From positions 1,302,001 to 1,366,000 of the forward strand of contig NC_081547.1 of assembly GCF_901000735.1 (NCBI RefSeq): a DNA stretch of 64,000 nt, given 5' to 3'. The notes under the pieces are model-generated. The model was not told the DNA's origin. It made no database searches and saw nothing but the letters and a program-made list of their open reading frames with translations. The DNA is from Corylus avellana (taxonomy: Eukaryota; Streptophyta; Magnoliopsida; Fagales; Betulaceae). Shown here piece by piece: positions 45,261-57,207 of the stretch. A program made the position numbers and the translations under genes. Positions within the stretch are counted from its first letter, which is position 1. Each line of letters opens with the position of its first letter.

Positions 45261-45594
45261 TTTTTATTAAGTAACAAATAACAATATATAGTCAATAATA
45301 ACAAATATACTAATATACTATATAACTTATAGTATATAAACACATATAAGAAATATAAAATATATATAGTAAATAATAATAAATATTTGATATACTCATT
45401 AATCATTATATCATATGGTATAACTGTATAATTTATTGTGCCATCAGCCATTTAATTAAAGCATTATGAGATACTTTATATTTCGAAAACGGATATCACA
45501 TGATCTTAGATCTAAGAAAATATTATTCTATTAATACAAATTGTGATTTGTGAGATAATATGATCATATATATATATATATATATATATATTTT

Positions 45595-45905
45595 AAGAAG
45601 AAAATGGTAACATTTATTGAATTAATTCGAGCCTTGCTCAATAAATACAAGTTCTCGAATACAAAGAGCAAAATCATCAACCCAAAACATATCCTACCTA
45701 ATGATAGTGCCAGTTTTATAAGATTGTGAGCTACATTATTACCTTCTCGAAAAGTATGGCTAACCCTCCACCATAGACAATGCCCCAAGATAGTTTTTGC
45801 ATCTTGTATGACCTGCCTATAACTGCCTAGCCAGCCTTCGTCCATCTTGAAGATATTTATGACTTCCAATGCATCCCCCTCTAAAATCACATGTCTCAAC
45901 CTCAG
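45595..45905 (-). mobile_element. LINE 3' end with RNase H-like domain remnant
   Basis: The minus-strand frame reads HVILEGDALEVINIFKMDEG…YRQVIQDAKTIL…CLWWRVSHTFREGNNVAHNLIKLAL. This is the RNase H-like domain (EGD…, HTFREGN-AAH-LAK-AL) that ends ORF2 of plant L1-type LINEs. 5' truncated near 45905, with the 3' end in an A/T-rich tract at 45565-45595. Confidence 0.8.
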
Positions 45906-46109
45906 CCTTTGTGTGAGTGTATGACCATTAAATTATTAGGAATTTTGGAGATAGGAGTTTGAGCATTACCATTAAATTATAAGTTCAATTCAAAAAAAAT
46001 AAAATAAAATTAATATGATAATATTTTAAATTATTAATCATATGATATAATTTAATGAGATCATATGATTATATAATATCAAATTAAGTAATTAATATTG
46101 GATTCAACA

Positions 46110-46800
46110 GCTGAAAGGCTTAGAAAACAATTTTGATCTGCTCCCTCATCCTCTCTCATTCCCCTTCTACTCTCCGCTCCTACCCTCCCCCTCCCCCCTT
46201 TTTATTTTTTGGAAGTGTTCTTCGACCAGATCAGAAACTTCGACCTCTCAGCTATGCGTCTGTCCACCTTTTATTGTGTTGTATCATTCATCTCCTCCCC
46301 AGCCGCTATTGCTGCTTGCTGGTTGTTTGTTTGTGTTTTTTGTTTTGAATAAGAGATTTCTTCTCTCTAGATCTGCCAAAATGAGTGATGACGAATAATT
46401 AGGTGTGAAATGTTATTTCTCACGGCCTAGATAATTAGGTGTAAGGAATTATCTCCTACGGCCGGTTTTAATAATTTTTATTAGGAAATTTGGCTACCCA
46501 TGTCTTATATTTAGTCTGCTTAGAGCAAATTTACTCTTTAATTGTATTTGTACATGAGTTAGCAGAATATTGAAATCATAGATAGCACCTGATTGTAAGA
46601 ATTTTTGTTTGTATCTATGACTTTGTAACTTCATAGCATGTGCATATAATTTTTGCAGAGCTTTATGCTTTGTGCTGTAAGAGCTTTTCGCTTTGTTCTG
46701 TAAGAGTTTTATGCTCTTGATCTTTAATCAATGAGATCCTCAAATTTTCGTTCAAAAAAAAAAAAAAACAAAAACAAAACAAAAAAACAAACAAACATTT
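46110..46800 (+). mobile_element. retroposon (family A) with 9-bp target duplication
   Basis: Flanked by GATTCAACA at 46101-46109 and 46801-46809. Pyrimidine-rich 5' part, AGATTTCTTCTCTCTAGATC, two 'AATTAGGTGT…TTAT-TC(T/C)-ACGGCC' modules, then a TGTAAGAGCTTTTCGCTTTG / TGTAAGAGTTTTATGCTC tail, ATCAATGAGATCC and a long A-rich 3' end. No coding frame. Relatives are at 7431-8120 and 32810-33520. Confidence 0.75.
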
Positions 46801-47031
46801 GATTCAACAATGTTACTGATAACCAAAATTGAAGTATTAATGTATTTTTTGAACAATGTTTTGAAAAAAGAAATTGAACCATTTTTTCAACAATTTTTTA
46901 AAACTAAACTATACGACGTCGTTATTTAACGAGGGTACATTGGTCATTACCTTTTTTTAAAAAAAAAAATTTTTTTTTACTTCCATTCTAGCATTTTAGA
47001 AAGGAGGACGGCTCCTCTCCGGTCTTTCTCC

Positions 47032-47139
47032 CTCACCGTCTCACGCTCACGCTGTCACTCTGCGTCTCTTTCCCAGTCTCTCGTCTCCCGTCGTCTCTTC
47101 TCTCGTCTCTCTCGCTGCCGTCCTCGCCTCGCCGTCTCT
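47032..47139 (+). repeat. copied piece of RNase H2C exon 1 in the zeta-COP leader
   Basis: Matches 38128-38237 almost throughout (CTCACCGTCTC-CAC…, CACGCTGTCACTCTGC, TCTCGTCTCCCG, GCTGCCGTCCTCGCCTCGCC). It departs just before the RNase H2C core motif, where it reads TTGGTTTCGTCCAGAAG. It lies about 90 bp before the zeta-COP start codon and so probably forms part of its promoter or leader. Confidence 0.85.
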
Positions 47140-47228
47140 TGGTTTCGTCCAGAAGAACCACTTATAGATTTAGATTTACGGGGTACCAGTTTTGATAGCC
47201 TGCTTGTTCTGTTCTCACCTCTTCATCA

Positions 47229-50200
47229 ATGGCTCGCGTAAGTCTCTCTCTCTCTCTTGTGATTACGAATCGACATAATTTCGCAGCATATAATATTTAT
47301 TGAAGATTTAACTTCGAATTACCGAGTGATACAACTGGGAGTGTAAATCTTAGTTTGGCTGCCGAGAAAATGTGATGAAAGAGAAAAGAGAGATCAAATC
47401 AAAATTTTGAGTCTCTAATTCATTCACTATGATTAGATCCATAAAAATGTCACAAATTCTGTATGGTTATGTTGGTTGTAATTTTGTTTGGCACAGCTAG
47501 TTTGGATTGTTTGAGGGTGGCTTGGAAACTAAAACAGTTTTAGTTTGCTCGGCATCCAAACAGGGTGTGAGCATAGATGCCCCTCTTTGTTTCGCTGTGT
47601 CCTTGTGTTAATACGTTTGGATCTATAACTTATTAGTATTTTATGATGATATTGAATGTTTATGAATTGTTTGTTATATTACCTGACCCAAGGAAACACT
47701 TGTTAGACCTTAGAAATGTTGGCCATTTTGGGATTTTTATTAATGTGTAGGACATCATGACCCTAGTTAGGACGTTTAAAAATGATGTGGTTGATTTAGG
47801 TCAGATCGTGTGATTCTGTCAAGTGGGTAGTAGTAGTAATTGGATGATGGGAATCACATCTGGGTGTATTAGGTGGACAAATGCATAAGAATTGCATGAA
47901 GTGTTGTAGCAGCCTGCTTGGTGTGCTGTCTAGAACCACTATAGTTGCGGGGAAGTGTGAGGTCACTTCTTGGTTGTGTGAGATGTTTTGAGCATGCCCT
48001 CTGCAATGTGAAGGGATGTATTACTCTATTAATCTAGTTTTTTTCTGTGTTTTACAGCATTTGTGCCCTTCAGTAAAAAACATTCTTCTTCTAGATTCCG
48101 AAGGGAAGCGTGTAGCAGTCAAGTATTACTCAGATGATTGGCCTACAAATAGTTCAAAATTAGCTTTTGAGAAATCTGTGTTTACTAAGACTCTGAAGTC
48201 CAATGCTCGGGTAGAAGGTATGATGCAATATATATCATATAACCAACACTTTTTGGATTGGAATATGGTTTCTACTCTTGTCATCTTTCAAAGGTTGGCG
48301 AATTTTGTCAAGGATATGTAGTGCCATATCCCTGGCTGATAATTTATTTGTCAATAAAACTCTCAACATTAAATAGCAAAACTGCTTTTTCTCTTTTTTT
48401 CTTTTTTCTTTTTTTTTTTTCAAAAAAAAAAAAACGATTAGTTATATATGTTGGCAAGCACACACACTCATTTATATTTTGCATTTACAGCCAATTTTTT
48501 GCTATTTTCTCACATTAGAAACTGTTTTCTTATGCTCATCTATAATGCAGTTTTTGTCTTTGAACTGAATCAGAAAGTGTCCTCCTATATATTTCAGAAA
48601 AAATGGTGCCTCACATAAATGTACAACCAAAACAAGCATGTATTGCTTGTAAATTCATGCCTGCAATGGTATATTGAGCCCTGGAACAGGTTTGAGTTGT
48701 TCAGTGCCGCAAGCTATACTTCTTCATGCAAAACCTTTGTCCACTCTTTAATGACAAGATTTTGTATAGCTGCCTTAGACCTCAAAAATCGTCTTTGTTG
48801 AGTTTAAACCACAGCATCTTGCAATTAACACGTTTTATGCTCTACATAATGCACATCTACCTGGCAAATCAACTGTCTAGCATTTTTTTTAAACCGTAAA
48901 AATGACCAATATCATTGTTCTTTTTAGAATGTTCTCTACGACCCACTTGCAGGTAAAGGGGGTAAGCTAATGACTTTCTTATTAAATAATCTTGGCTAAA
49001 TTGGTGATCAGCAGTTTTCCCATTGAATTGAAAAACATCTCTAACTTTCAAGGGCATTGTTTCTATATGCTTTTTGTGTACTAACAACAGTTAGCCTTAT
49101 AAAACTGCTGCATCAAAATTATATTACAGGTTTGGATATCTTATTTCTACTTGCACCAAAGCTTTGAGAATAATGATATAACCATCTTTTATCAGCATCA
49201 AGAGGATTAGTAAAACAATGATGACCTCTCTGCATTTCTCAGTTATTCTACCCATCCTCAGGCCTGAAGCCACTAAAGCGCATATTCTTGTGAATATACA
49301 ATTTAAAAAGGCCAAACATATTCCTTTAGTTTACAATACTAGTTATCTGCTATGTCTTTCATCAAGTTTGCTCTACCAGAAAATAAAGTTTCCTTTTGCT
49401 GGCACTAGGCAGAAACAAAATAATATATTTGCCCTAGAACTCTCCTCTTAAAGCCCGGTAATATGTTACATGGCATGTTATATCATGAGACCTGAATATA
49501 CTGCTGTATTATGATCTACAGCGGAGATATCTATGTTCGAGAACAACATTGTTATCTACAAGTTTGTCCAGGACCTTCACTTCTTTGTGACTGGAGGTGA
49601 CGAAGAAAATGAACTCATCTTAGCCACAGTTCTTCAGGGATTCTTTGATGCAGTTGCCCTTCTCTTGAGGTAGTTTTATCATAAATTTTGCCTTCTTTTT
49701 TTTTTGTGATTTTAATAAAGAGATTTATTAACTTATGCTTCTCTTGCATGTCCTTGTTGTAGGAGCAATGTTGACAAAAGGGAGGCACTTGAGAACTTGG
49801 ATCTCATTCTTTTATGCCTTGATGAGATTGTTGATGGAGGGTATCTAACATACTTCTTAATTTCACATACTCAAGCATAAAAGCACTTAATCAATCTTTG
49901 CATGTTCTGTCTTTCAACTTTCCAACAATGAATTTGATATCAGTACTAACAAAAATAAAATAATGAATGTGAGATTGGTCTGGTAGATCAAAAGGATATG
50001 GGTAACAGAGAGGAATAGACTTTATTCACCATACTGCATTAATTATTGTCTTGCTATCAAAATACTCGGTGGAATTCACAACATACACCACCATGCTTCC
50101 TCTTCCGTGGAGGATTTTAGCTGCAAATTTGTTTGCTCAGTTTGTTGTTTGGTTCATCACTCTATTTACCACAATATTGTGATGGTAAAGGAAGATATTT

Positions 50201-50677
50201 ATTAAGGCAAGTTTCTCTCTTTGGCAGGATCGTACTTGAAACAGATGCCAGCATTATTGCAGGAAAAGTGGCTACCCATAGCATGGATGCTGAAGCACCA
50301 TTGTCTGAGCAAGTAATGCAGCTATCTATCTTTCTGTTGACTGTTCGGCCTCTTTCCCCACTAGTAAACAGTGTAGTTGATCTTAATCCATCCAAATATA
50401 GGAGATACCTAAGTGATATCAACCAACTGAAAATAACTCCATTTTGGCGGACTTTTAATTATTTGTACAAAGAACTGCAAGAAGATGGCTTTCTTTTCTA
50501 ATATAGCCATTTTCTAATATTGCACACTTGTTATTTATTTGTACAAACAACTCCATTTTGGCACATTTTATATGTTTCTAATCTAAACCCTTTTATCTTT
50601 CTTTTCTAATATTGCAGACTATTACTCAAGCATGGGCTACAGCACGTGAACATTTGACAAGAACCCTTCTTAGTTGA
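47229..50677 (+). CDS. coatomer subunit zeta
   Basis: Six exons with GT-AG junctions and consistent phases: 47229-47237, 48058-48217, 49522-49669, 49763-49840, 50228-50312 and 50618-50677. They give 179 residues. Zeta-COP is the small, longin-like sigma/mu-type light chain of the COPI coat that drives Golgi-to-ER retrograde transport, acting with gamma-COP in the F-subcomplex. The sequence follows plant zeta-COP end to end: [89 protein letters not shown], and the tail [19 protein letters not shown]. The first exon codes only for MAR, so the start depends on the GCTCGC|GTAAGT donor. Retention of intron 5 would stop the protein at 50501. Confidence 0.93.
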
Positions 50678-52498
50678 GTAATGCCTACACCTAGAGAAAA
50701 TGAGTTGGATTATTTTGGTTGTTTACATTTTTTCGTCTGCCGCTTAAAAATTCACTTCTTTTTCTCTGTTTAGCTAATGAAGATTAGCATATCACTCGTT
50801 GGGCTTTCTTATGGACTCTTTTTTCTCCTTCTCTAGTCAATCTTTTCTTTATATCTTAAATAACAAGTTGTGTTATGTATTTTGTTATTTGCCTATGGTG
50901 TGGCATGATGTAATGAATAATGATTAATTTAAGAGCAATCCCCTGAAGGTTTGATGGAATAAAAAGAGGTAGAGGAATGGTTAAAATAATATTATGTAAA
51001 AATAGCGAAAAATGATATATATTAATTAAGAAGGCAATAGAGGGTATGATTTTTTTATGAAATAGAATGTTGTAAAAAGATGACGGATGGATTCCAATTA
51101 GTTGATGAGGATTGATAACAGTCCTAGTTTAAGATAACATTACTCCATCCCAGCAACTACCAAAACATGTTGGGCCCAAACATTTGAGATTTGAGAAACA
51201 AGAAAAGGGTTTTGGGCGAAGATGCTTCCTCTTTTGGGCTTCAGGTGAAGGTTTTTACTTCGGAATGAGGCCCAGGGGAGGAGTCCTGGCCAGGCGACCT
51301 GAGTAGTTCAAGGTGCAACCGAACCCTGCACCTCCTCTCCTATTTTTTTTTTTGGTCCAAATTTCATAAAATTCAAGAAGAGAAAAAAAATTTACAGCAA
51401 ATCCCAATCCTCCCTTCCTTTTACCAGGAAAACTTGGGTAGTAAAATGGGCCTAAGAGTTAAAGACCAATAGACCATCGTTATCATCAGCTTTCATTGTC
51501 AAATGTGTGTCATTTTTTGTATAAGCTGAATTTTATATATCAACAGAAAAGAAGAAAATGAATTTGACCGCTCATTTTGGCGCACTCAAAACATTACTCT
51601 GCTGATTAGCTAGCACAACTAGGTGGGTTCTGTGGAGGATATTCTTCTTCCACTTTGTTTAGATCCTCTGCAGCCAAATATTAGAAACAAATAGATAGCA
51701 ACAGTACATTTTACAATGATTATTTTTTTGGCTTCATCTTTACCCAACCCAACCCAAGGAAGAACCAAATTTGTCTTCTCAAATGAAATGGTTGCAGGAT
51801 GATATATGACTCTTGAACACACGCTTTTTGCAGTGCTAAGCAAAAGCACCTTTATTCTCTAAAGTCAAAAGCAAAATCATGGGGTGTATTATAGCCACAT
51901 AGCCTTTTACCACCATCCCTCTTTTCTCTCTCTATATGGATAGGAATAGGATAGGAAAGCAAACAAAAGTGCAAAACACATTAATTTGTGTTCATCATGT
52001 GGCAAATTGGGCTAGAAAATGCATTCCCATGTCTCCTCCCCTTGTTAATTTGTAATGGGAAAGGAAAGACCCCCTTTGACAGACCTTTTTAGATTGGTAT
52101 ATGTAGTAAATTAATAATAAATAATTAAAAAAGTGGTTTACCAATCCAAAAGCGTGGAGGTCATCCATGTCCATTGTCCTGCTCATAGCTCATATCATAT
52201 TAAAAGTCTATAAATATCTGAAGCAGGATAGTATTACTAGGTAATCAATCAAAATCCCACCAAGCCAAAGGGGCAGAGACAAATTTCTCACAAAATGTTG
52301 AAAACAAAAAGAGAAATATGCAGAATCGAAGAAGTCACTTGGATTTCAATTTGCTAGTATAAACCCTATATATATATGATCACACTACTCTGCAATCTAG
52401 GTAATTAACTCAAAAAAATTGCATAAAAAGTATTTTAATTCACAGTTTATAAAAGCATTATTGATTCATCGTCCCTCCTTAGAAACAAGGTGGGATTT
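50678..52498. other. intergenic between zeta-COP and the ELO-like gene
   Basis: Gene tails converge here. AT-rich; 51160-51330 is richer in GC (GGGCCCAAACATTTGAG…GGCCAGGCGACCTGAG) without a supported product. No element borders seen. Confidence 0.4.
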
Positions 52499-53362
52499 TT
52501 ACTCATCTTTACACTTGTTCACCGTTGACGCAACCTTGGACCCGCTCGTTCTCTTCCTCAAGTGCATTGTCACGTAGAATTTCAAGAAGAGCAACAGAAG
52601 AGCCCCGTTGAGGACAGAATTGAACACCCACGCGCCAATCCCGTTGCACCCACCTTTGAAGAAATGTAGCAACAGGACGCCAATGTGGCACACCAGATTG
52701 CAACCCAGCAGAACCATCTGGCAGCTGACAACGAAGGGAAAGCACGCGCCGGGCAGCCCGATGGCGGTCCAGAACCGGTACCCATACACCACGGAGTAAA
52801 CCGACGTCGTTAAGACGATGGCCAGGACTTGAAACGACTGCGAAAACTCGAGCCACAGGAAGGCCATGCAGGTGAGGATGGAGTGATTGAAGAGCTGGAA
52901 GAAGGCGAGCCTACGACGTCGTAAGACGGCGAAAATTGTCCGGAGCATGTGGAGGAAGCGGGTGAGGTAGAAGAGGTAGGACCAGAAGAAGACCCGCCCC
53001 GAGGGTCGGGTGCCGAGGGGGAAGCAGAGGAGCCATTGCAAGGGAGTCTTGGAGCCGCGCCAGAACCATCGGGTGTCTCGGATCTCGGCTGCGGCGGAGA
53101 GAAGGATTCCGGTGGAGATGGTGGCGGAGATGAGGGCCATGGCGAGGCTGTGAAGGGCCGGGATGGGACCGAGCGGTACGGCACGGCCAGGCCGGAGAAG
53201 AACGGCGAGGAAGAGGTGGAGCAGCGTCGAGAGGATCAGGTAGAACGCGATGGAGGTGAAGAGGAAGGACCAGGTGGAACCCCACGACTGTGCGTGGCTC
53301 CACCGGAACCCCACGATGGCAGGGTGCTCTGAGAGCCAGTAGGTCAGGGTCTGGCTGATCAT
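52499..53362 (-). CDS. ELO (GNS1/SUR4) family protein, HOS3-like
   Basis: Single-exon gene of 287 residues with about seven membrane segments, starting MISQTLTYWLSEHPAIVGFRW, a start typical of plant ELO/HOS3-like proteins. ELO proteins are ER 3-ketoacyl-CoA synthases in yeast and animals. The region SYLFYLTRFLHMLRTIFAVLRRRRLAFFQLFNHS (123-161) matches the family's K-x-x-E-x-x-D-T … LRKK … H-x-x-H-H block in layout, but the histidine box reads Q-L-F-N-H at 156-160, keeping only the last histidine. Later motifs (SQSFQVLAIVLTTSVYSVVYGYRFW, CQMVLLGCNLVCH) are conserved. The C-terminus is short and basic/charged (RKRTSGSKVAS…KCKDE). GC content is clearly higher than in the flanks. Whether plant HOS3-like proteins elongate fatty acids is not settled. 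Confidence 0.92.
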   Translation of the reverse strand: MISQTLTYWLSEHPAIVGFRWSHAQSWGSTWSFLFTSIAFYLILSTLLHLFLAVLLRPGRAVPLGPIPALHSLAMALISATISTGILLSAAAEIRDTRWFWRGSKTPLQWLLCFPLGTRPSGRVFFWSYLFYLTRFLHMLRTIFAVLRRRRLAFFQLFNHSILTCMAFLWLEFSQSFQVLAIVLTTSVYSVVYGYRFWTAIGLPGACFPFVVSCQMVLLGCNLVCHIGVLLLHFFKGGCNGIGAWVFNSVLNGALLLLFLKFYVTMHLRKRTSGSKVASTVNKCKDE

Positions 53363-53640
53363 AACCGGTGGTTGATCCAGTCGTGGATACGGTGGAGTGA
53401 TTGGACGGTGGAGGCGGGCGGGAGCGGGGGCGGGGGCTGCGTTTCGTCTTCTTGGCGATGAGTCATTCGCGTTCTGCGTTGAGGGGGGAGGAGGAGGGCG
53501 TTGGCATGAGGATTAAAATTAGAGGAGGAGAGTGACTGGTGGGCCACGTGGAGGGAGATGCGTGGGGTTGGTTTTATAACTTTTTTTTTTTTTTTTTTTT
53601 TTTTGAAACAGGTTGGTTTTATAACTTACGATATGTTAGA
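53363..53640 (-). promoter_or_regulatory. leader and promoter region of the ELO-like gene
   Basis: GC-rich leader (GGAGGCGGGCGGGAGCGGGG, 53408 on, plus strand) up to about 53520, then a GTGGGCCACGTGGAGG stretch containing the G-box CACGTG (53543-53548 area) and a poly-T tract at 53580-53604. The G-box is a direct sequence observation; its use is inferred. Confidence 0.45.
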
Positions 53641-53649
53641 TATTTCACA

Positions 53650-55400
53650 CGTGCAACTTGTGCTACCAATAGGTTACCAAATCAGTCAAATGACCCTCGT
53701 CCGTGCCGTGCCCTGTAATTTTTCATTCTCTCTTTTGATGATATTTTAAGGAAAAATAATGTTTGCTACATCATTTGGGAAGAATTTTGAAAATAATTCT
53801 TAGAACACCTAGCAATCCTCACTTCTCAATGAGTTATATACCATTGTTCTTGTTGGGATATTGGATATTGTTGCTGCTGGGACTTCTAATTTCTTATAAG
53901 AATTTTAATTTAATAGAAACTCAATACTAAATTAACATGTAGAATTGAATAAATCTAATACGTCTTGAATACAATCATAATCAAACATGTTGTACCTAAT
54001 GATTGGTCGAGATGGGCATTGCTGGTACATGAGTATAAATGAGGCGTACCGACCACCAAGGAAGATAAAAATGCAAGAGAGATGGCCCAATAATTAGGGA
54101 CACTTCCCGTACCCTAAGAAGCTTCTAAGAAAGAGGAGAGACCCCAAGATGAATTAAGTGGGAACTCAAAGGTAGAGTTGGGGAGGATTGTTAATTGCTT
54201 GTTTTAAATTAACAGCACACGGAATTTTTTATTTATTTTATTTTTTAAAAAAAAAAGAAAAAAAAAAAGAGGCCAATTGTTGACTCGCTTGTAAATTATA
54301 TATTATATTATTATGTGCATGGAATGTTGAAAGAGCATATTGAAGTGGTCTGTATTATAAAATTGAATCTGCATCCAGAAAAGGTTTATAAATCCAATTA
54401 GAAAACGCTTGGGATTTGCGGGTCGGCCTTTTTATATTTTTATATTTTTGTAAAAAAAGTAATGTGGGATGGGCCTTATTTCAAAGGTTCAAGAGAATAC
54501 ATTTTAAACGAGAGGCTTAGCTGGGTGACATTTACACTTCATCTCAACTCTGAATATAAAAATAAAAATCCAGCAAAATTCAACGGAACCCCAATATAAT
54601 AAACCATTCCAATGAATGTCCCCTCAGGACCACACCCCACCAGACTCTGACTGTCACACCATACCCATTCAAGTCGGTTCGTTTGATTCCTATTTAAGAC
54701 CAAAAAGTGGTCTAGGTGATATAGATAGAAAATAATTTTTTAAGTGTTTCCCAAATCAAATTGTTTGGTGCAATCAAGTCCCAAACAATGAGATGTACCA
54801 ATTAAAATGTGACACCTAAGCCAATTTTATCAGACTTAATTTTAGAAGAAAAAAACCTATTGCACCAACTTATACCAGGTTTGAGGAAATAGAAACTTTA
54901 AAAATTAACTTAAAAAAAAAAAAAAACAAATTAGAAGTAAATTAGAAGTGGTGGCTACAGGGCAGCCACCACAAGTGGGCAGTGGGGGTGGCTGCACAAG
55001 TCATCCCTGCCCAAAGAGAGAGTTCCGACGAAGAGAGAGAGAGGGGAGAGATTCAGGCCTCAGGGAGTGGCTTGCGGCCACCCCCAAGCCACAGGGGGTG
55101 GCTCGCAGCCACACATGATGGCCTAGGCCTCTCCATTGCAAAACTTTTTTTTTATTTATTTAATTTTTTTTAAATGTAAACTCGATATAATCAGGTAGTT
55201 TGATTTTATTTTGGTAATGTGTTTCATGCTGAGATGTCAGATGATGAATGGTTGGCACAAAAGTGAACTTTTGTGCAACCTTAGTATACAAGTTATTCTC
55301 AATATATATAGTCAAGCATCATTATCATAATGGATTAGGTTTATATTTATTAGGACAAAGCCATTCCTCGTATTAAATTAAAGTCTATTTTTTGATATTT
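53650..55400. other. gene-free stretch
   Basis: AT-rich. 54945-55110 contains GC-rich partial inverted words (GTGGTGGCTACAGGGCAGCC, AGCCACCACAAGTGGGC, GGGGGTGGCTGCACAAG, CGGCCACCCCCAAGCC, GGGGTGGCTCGCAGCCAC) around a (GA)n tract; these look like remnants of a DNA transposon or retroelement. No gene supported. Confidence 0.35.
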
Positions 55401-55401
55401 T

Positions 55402-55500
55402 TTAAGGAATAGCTCAAATCGACTGTGGACCACACCTCATAAAATAGAGGTCACTAGTTCAAATCCCCCTTCCCTCTACCCTTGTGTAGACATGTAAAAA
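55402..55500 (+). mobile_element. short tRNA-derived SINE
   Basis: A-box-like TAGCTCAAATCGACTG at 55410 and B box AGTTCAAATCC at 55456-55466, then CCCTTCCCTCTACCCTTGTG and an A/T-rich end near 55500. The whole unit is about 100 bp. Confidence 0.5.
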
Positions 55501-56034
55501 TATATATATATAGTATTTTAACATTCTTTTTTTTTTTTCTTTTCTTTCATATGGACTCAAATTTTGACGAAAATATTTACCAAAAAAATGAATGAAATAT
55601 TCTAAAACTCCTTGGCTTAGATACTTGGGTGGTCCTTGAAGAAGCTCCATTTCCAAGTTTGTGATGGTACACGCAATGGACAATTCTTTGGTTGGAAATG
55701 TGGGTGAGTAACACCCTCTTGTTTTCTAGGTGGAAAAAGGAGGTGTAATTTGACTTGTGAGTGTCGGCACATAAGTATGGAATTGGAGGAAGAGCATCTT
55801 CCTTGTAAAGATATAGGTGAGAGAGTGGACATAGTTGGACCAGATAAAAGCTAGATTTTTACGAAGGATATGGGGTCCTCTTCTTGGTGCTTTTGCTATC
55901 ATTATACATGTTCTCACCTTGATGATCTTTGCCTCGTAAATTTCAATTAAAGCACAATTTACAAATCACTAAAATAGTGCAGGTCCATAAAATGACCAAC
56001 TAGGCTCCTTTTTCAATGGGGTATCTTAAAATTG

Positions 56035-56115
56035 GCAGAAAATTGGAACTCTAAACAACCTGAGAAGCACAAAGAGAAATTGGAACTCTAAACAAACTGA
56101 GAAGCACAAGAGAAA
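56035..56115. repeat. direct repeat, two units of ~40 bp
   Basis: AATTGGAACTCTAAACAACC followed by TGAGAAGCACAAAGAG, then AATTGGAACTCTAAACAAAC and TGAGAAGCACAAGAG. The minus-strand open frame across it (FLLCFSVCLEFQFLFVLLRL…) is a repeat artefact. Confidence 0.8.
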
Positions 56116-56499
56116 CAACCAAAACTGTTGGATGCTGATGACATTTGTAATTGTGAGGAGATAATCATGGCCGTGGGACTTTGAGTCAATACGACTTGGA
56201 AATTTGAGCAGCCCTCCAATTGAGAGCCAAATAATAGACTGACACCAAAATTGAATCATCCCACTTTCCCAGTGACTTTTAAAGGAAAATTATATGGTCC
56301 AAATTATTTTTTTTTTTAAAAAAAAAAAGGTATCAATCATTGACCTACAAGGGTGACTTGTACTTTTGCCGTTTTGGACCATTCATGTAGTCAAAGAACT
56401 AATATTATCGAATACGACCCAAAAGCCCAATGTGAAATTCATATGGGCTCTTTCATAGCCCAAGCATTTCGTCGGCACTATAGCCCATAGAAAGACTTC

Positions 56500-57207
56500 A
56501 TAGCGATGACTCTGACCGTCTGACTTGGGAAAAATCGGAAAAGCCTGGAATTTTCCACGGGCTTATTAGGTTTTCCGAGACTACCGCCATTGTTCCAAAT
56601 TCGATCTCCGAGGAGAAGCCAATTCGTTTACATATCAATCAGAAAGGTCAGTACTATTCGAATCTAAATCTGGGAACTTCGTTGTTTTTTTTTTTTGTTC
56701 GTTGAGTTTCTGAATTTCGTTGGTTAAGCTTACATGTTTATCCTGATTCTTCTTATTCATCTGGGACCCTTAATTTTGAGGATTTTTCAAATTGGGTATT
56801 ATATAAAATATTTTTTCGGTCTCTTACATATAACTTGATTGCTTATTTACTTTGATCTGATTGTTATTTGAGGGACGTGAAGAAATCTAGGGTATTGGTT
56901 TGATTAGGAGACGTTTCTGATTTTTAGCTCGTTCCAGAAACAACAATAGACATATTGATCCCCCTGGGCTCATTTTAATATAAAGTCTATATTTTTATGA
57001 TTTTTTTTAGCGATCATTCTTTTATGTATGTATTAGCTTTCATGATATATATATAATCACGTTTTGGTTTGTTCTTGTATATTAGCTTTTGAGAAATTTT
57101 TATCTTATACCGATGGAGTTGGTATTTTTTTATTTTTCTTGCGGTGTTGATTATGGATTTGTCTGATATTACAGGCATTCATTTTGGAGTTTCTGGGAGC
57201 TTGAGAG
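56500..57207 (+). promoter_or_regulatory. 5' leader of the RING gene, with leader intron
   Basis: A GC-richer leader (GGTTTTCCGAGACTACCGCC…CGATCTCCGAGGAG) ends AGAAAG|GTCAGT at 56646/56647. The acceptor TGATATTACAG|GCATTC is at 57174/57175, 33 bp before the start codon. The 528-bp intron is T-rich, as usual in plants. No clear TATA box. Confidence 0.6.

Noticed and set aside
52810..53332. Frames overlapping the ELO-like gene (115-130 residues, both strands)
   Set aside because: Shadows of a GC-rich coding exon with biased Pro/Ser or Glu/Gly composition.
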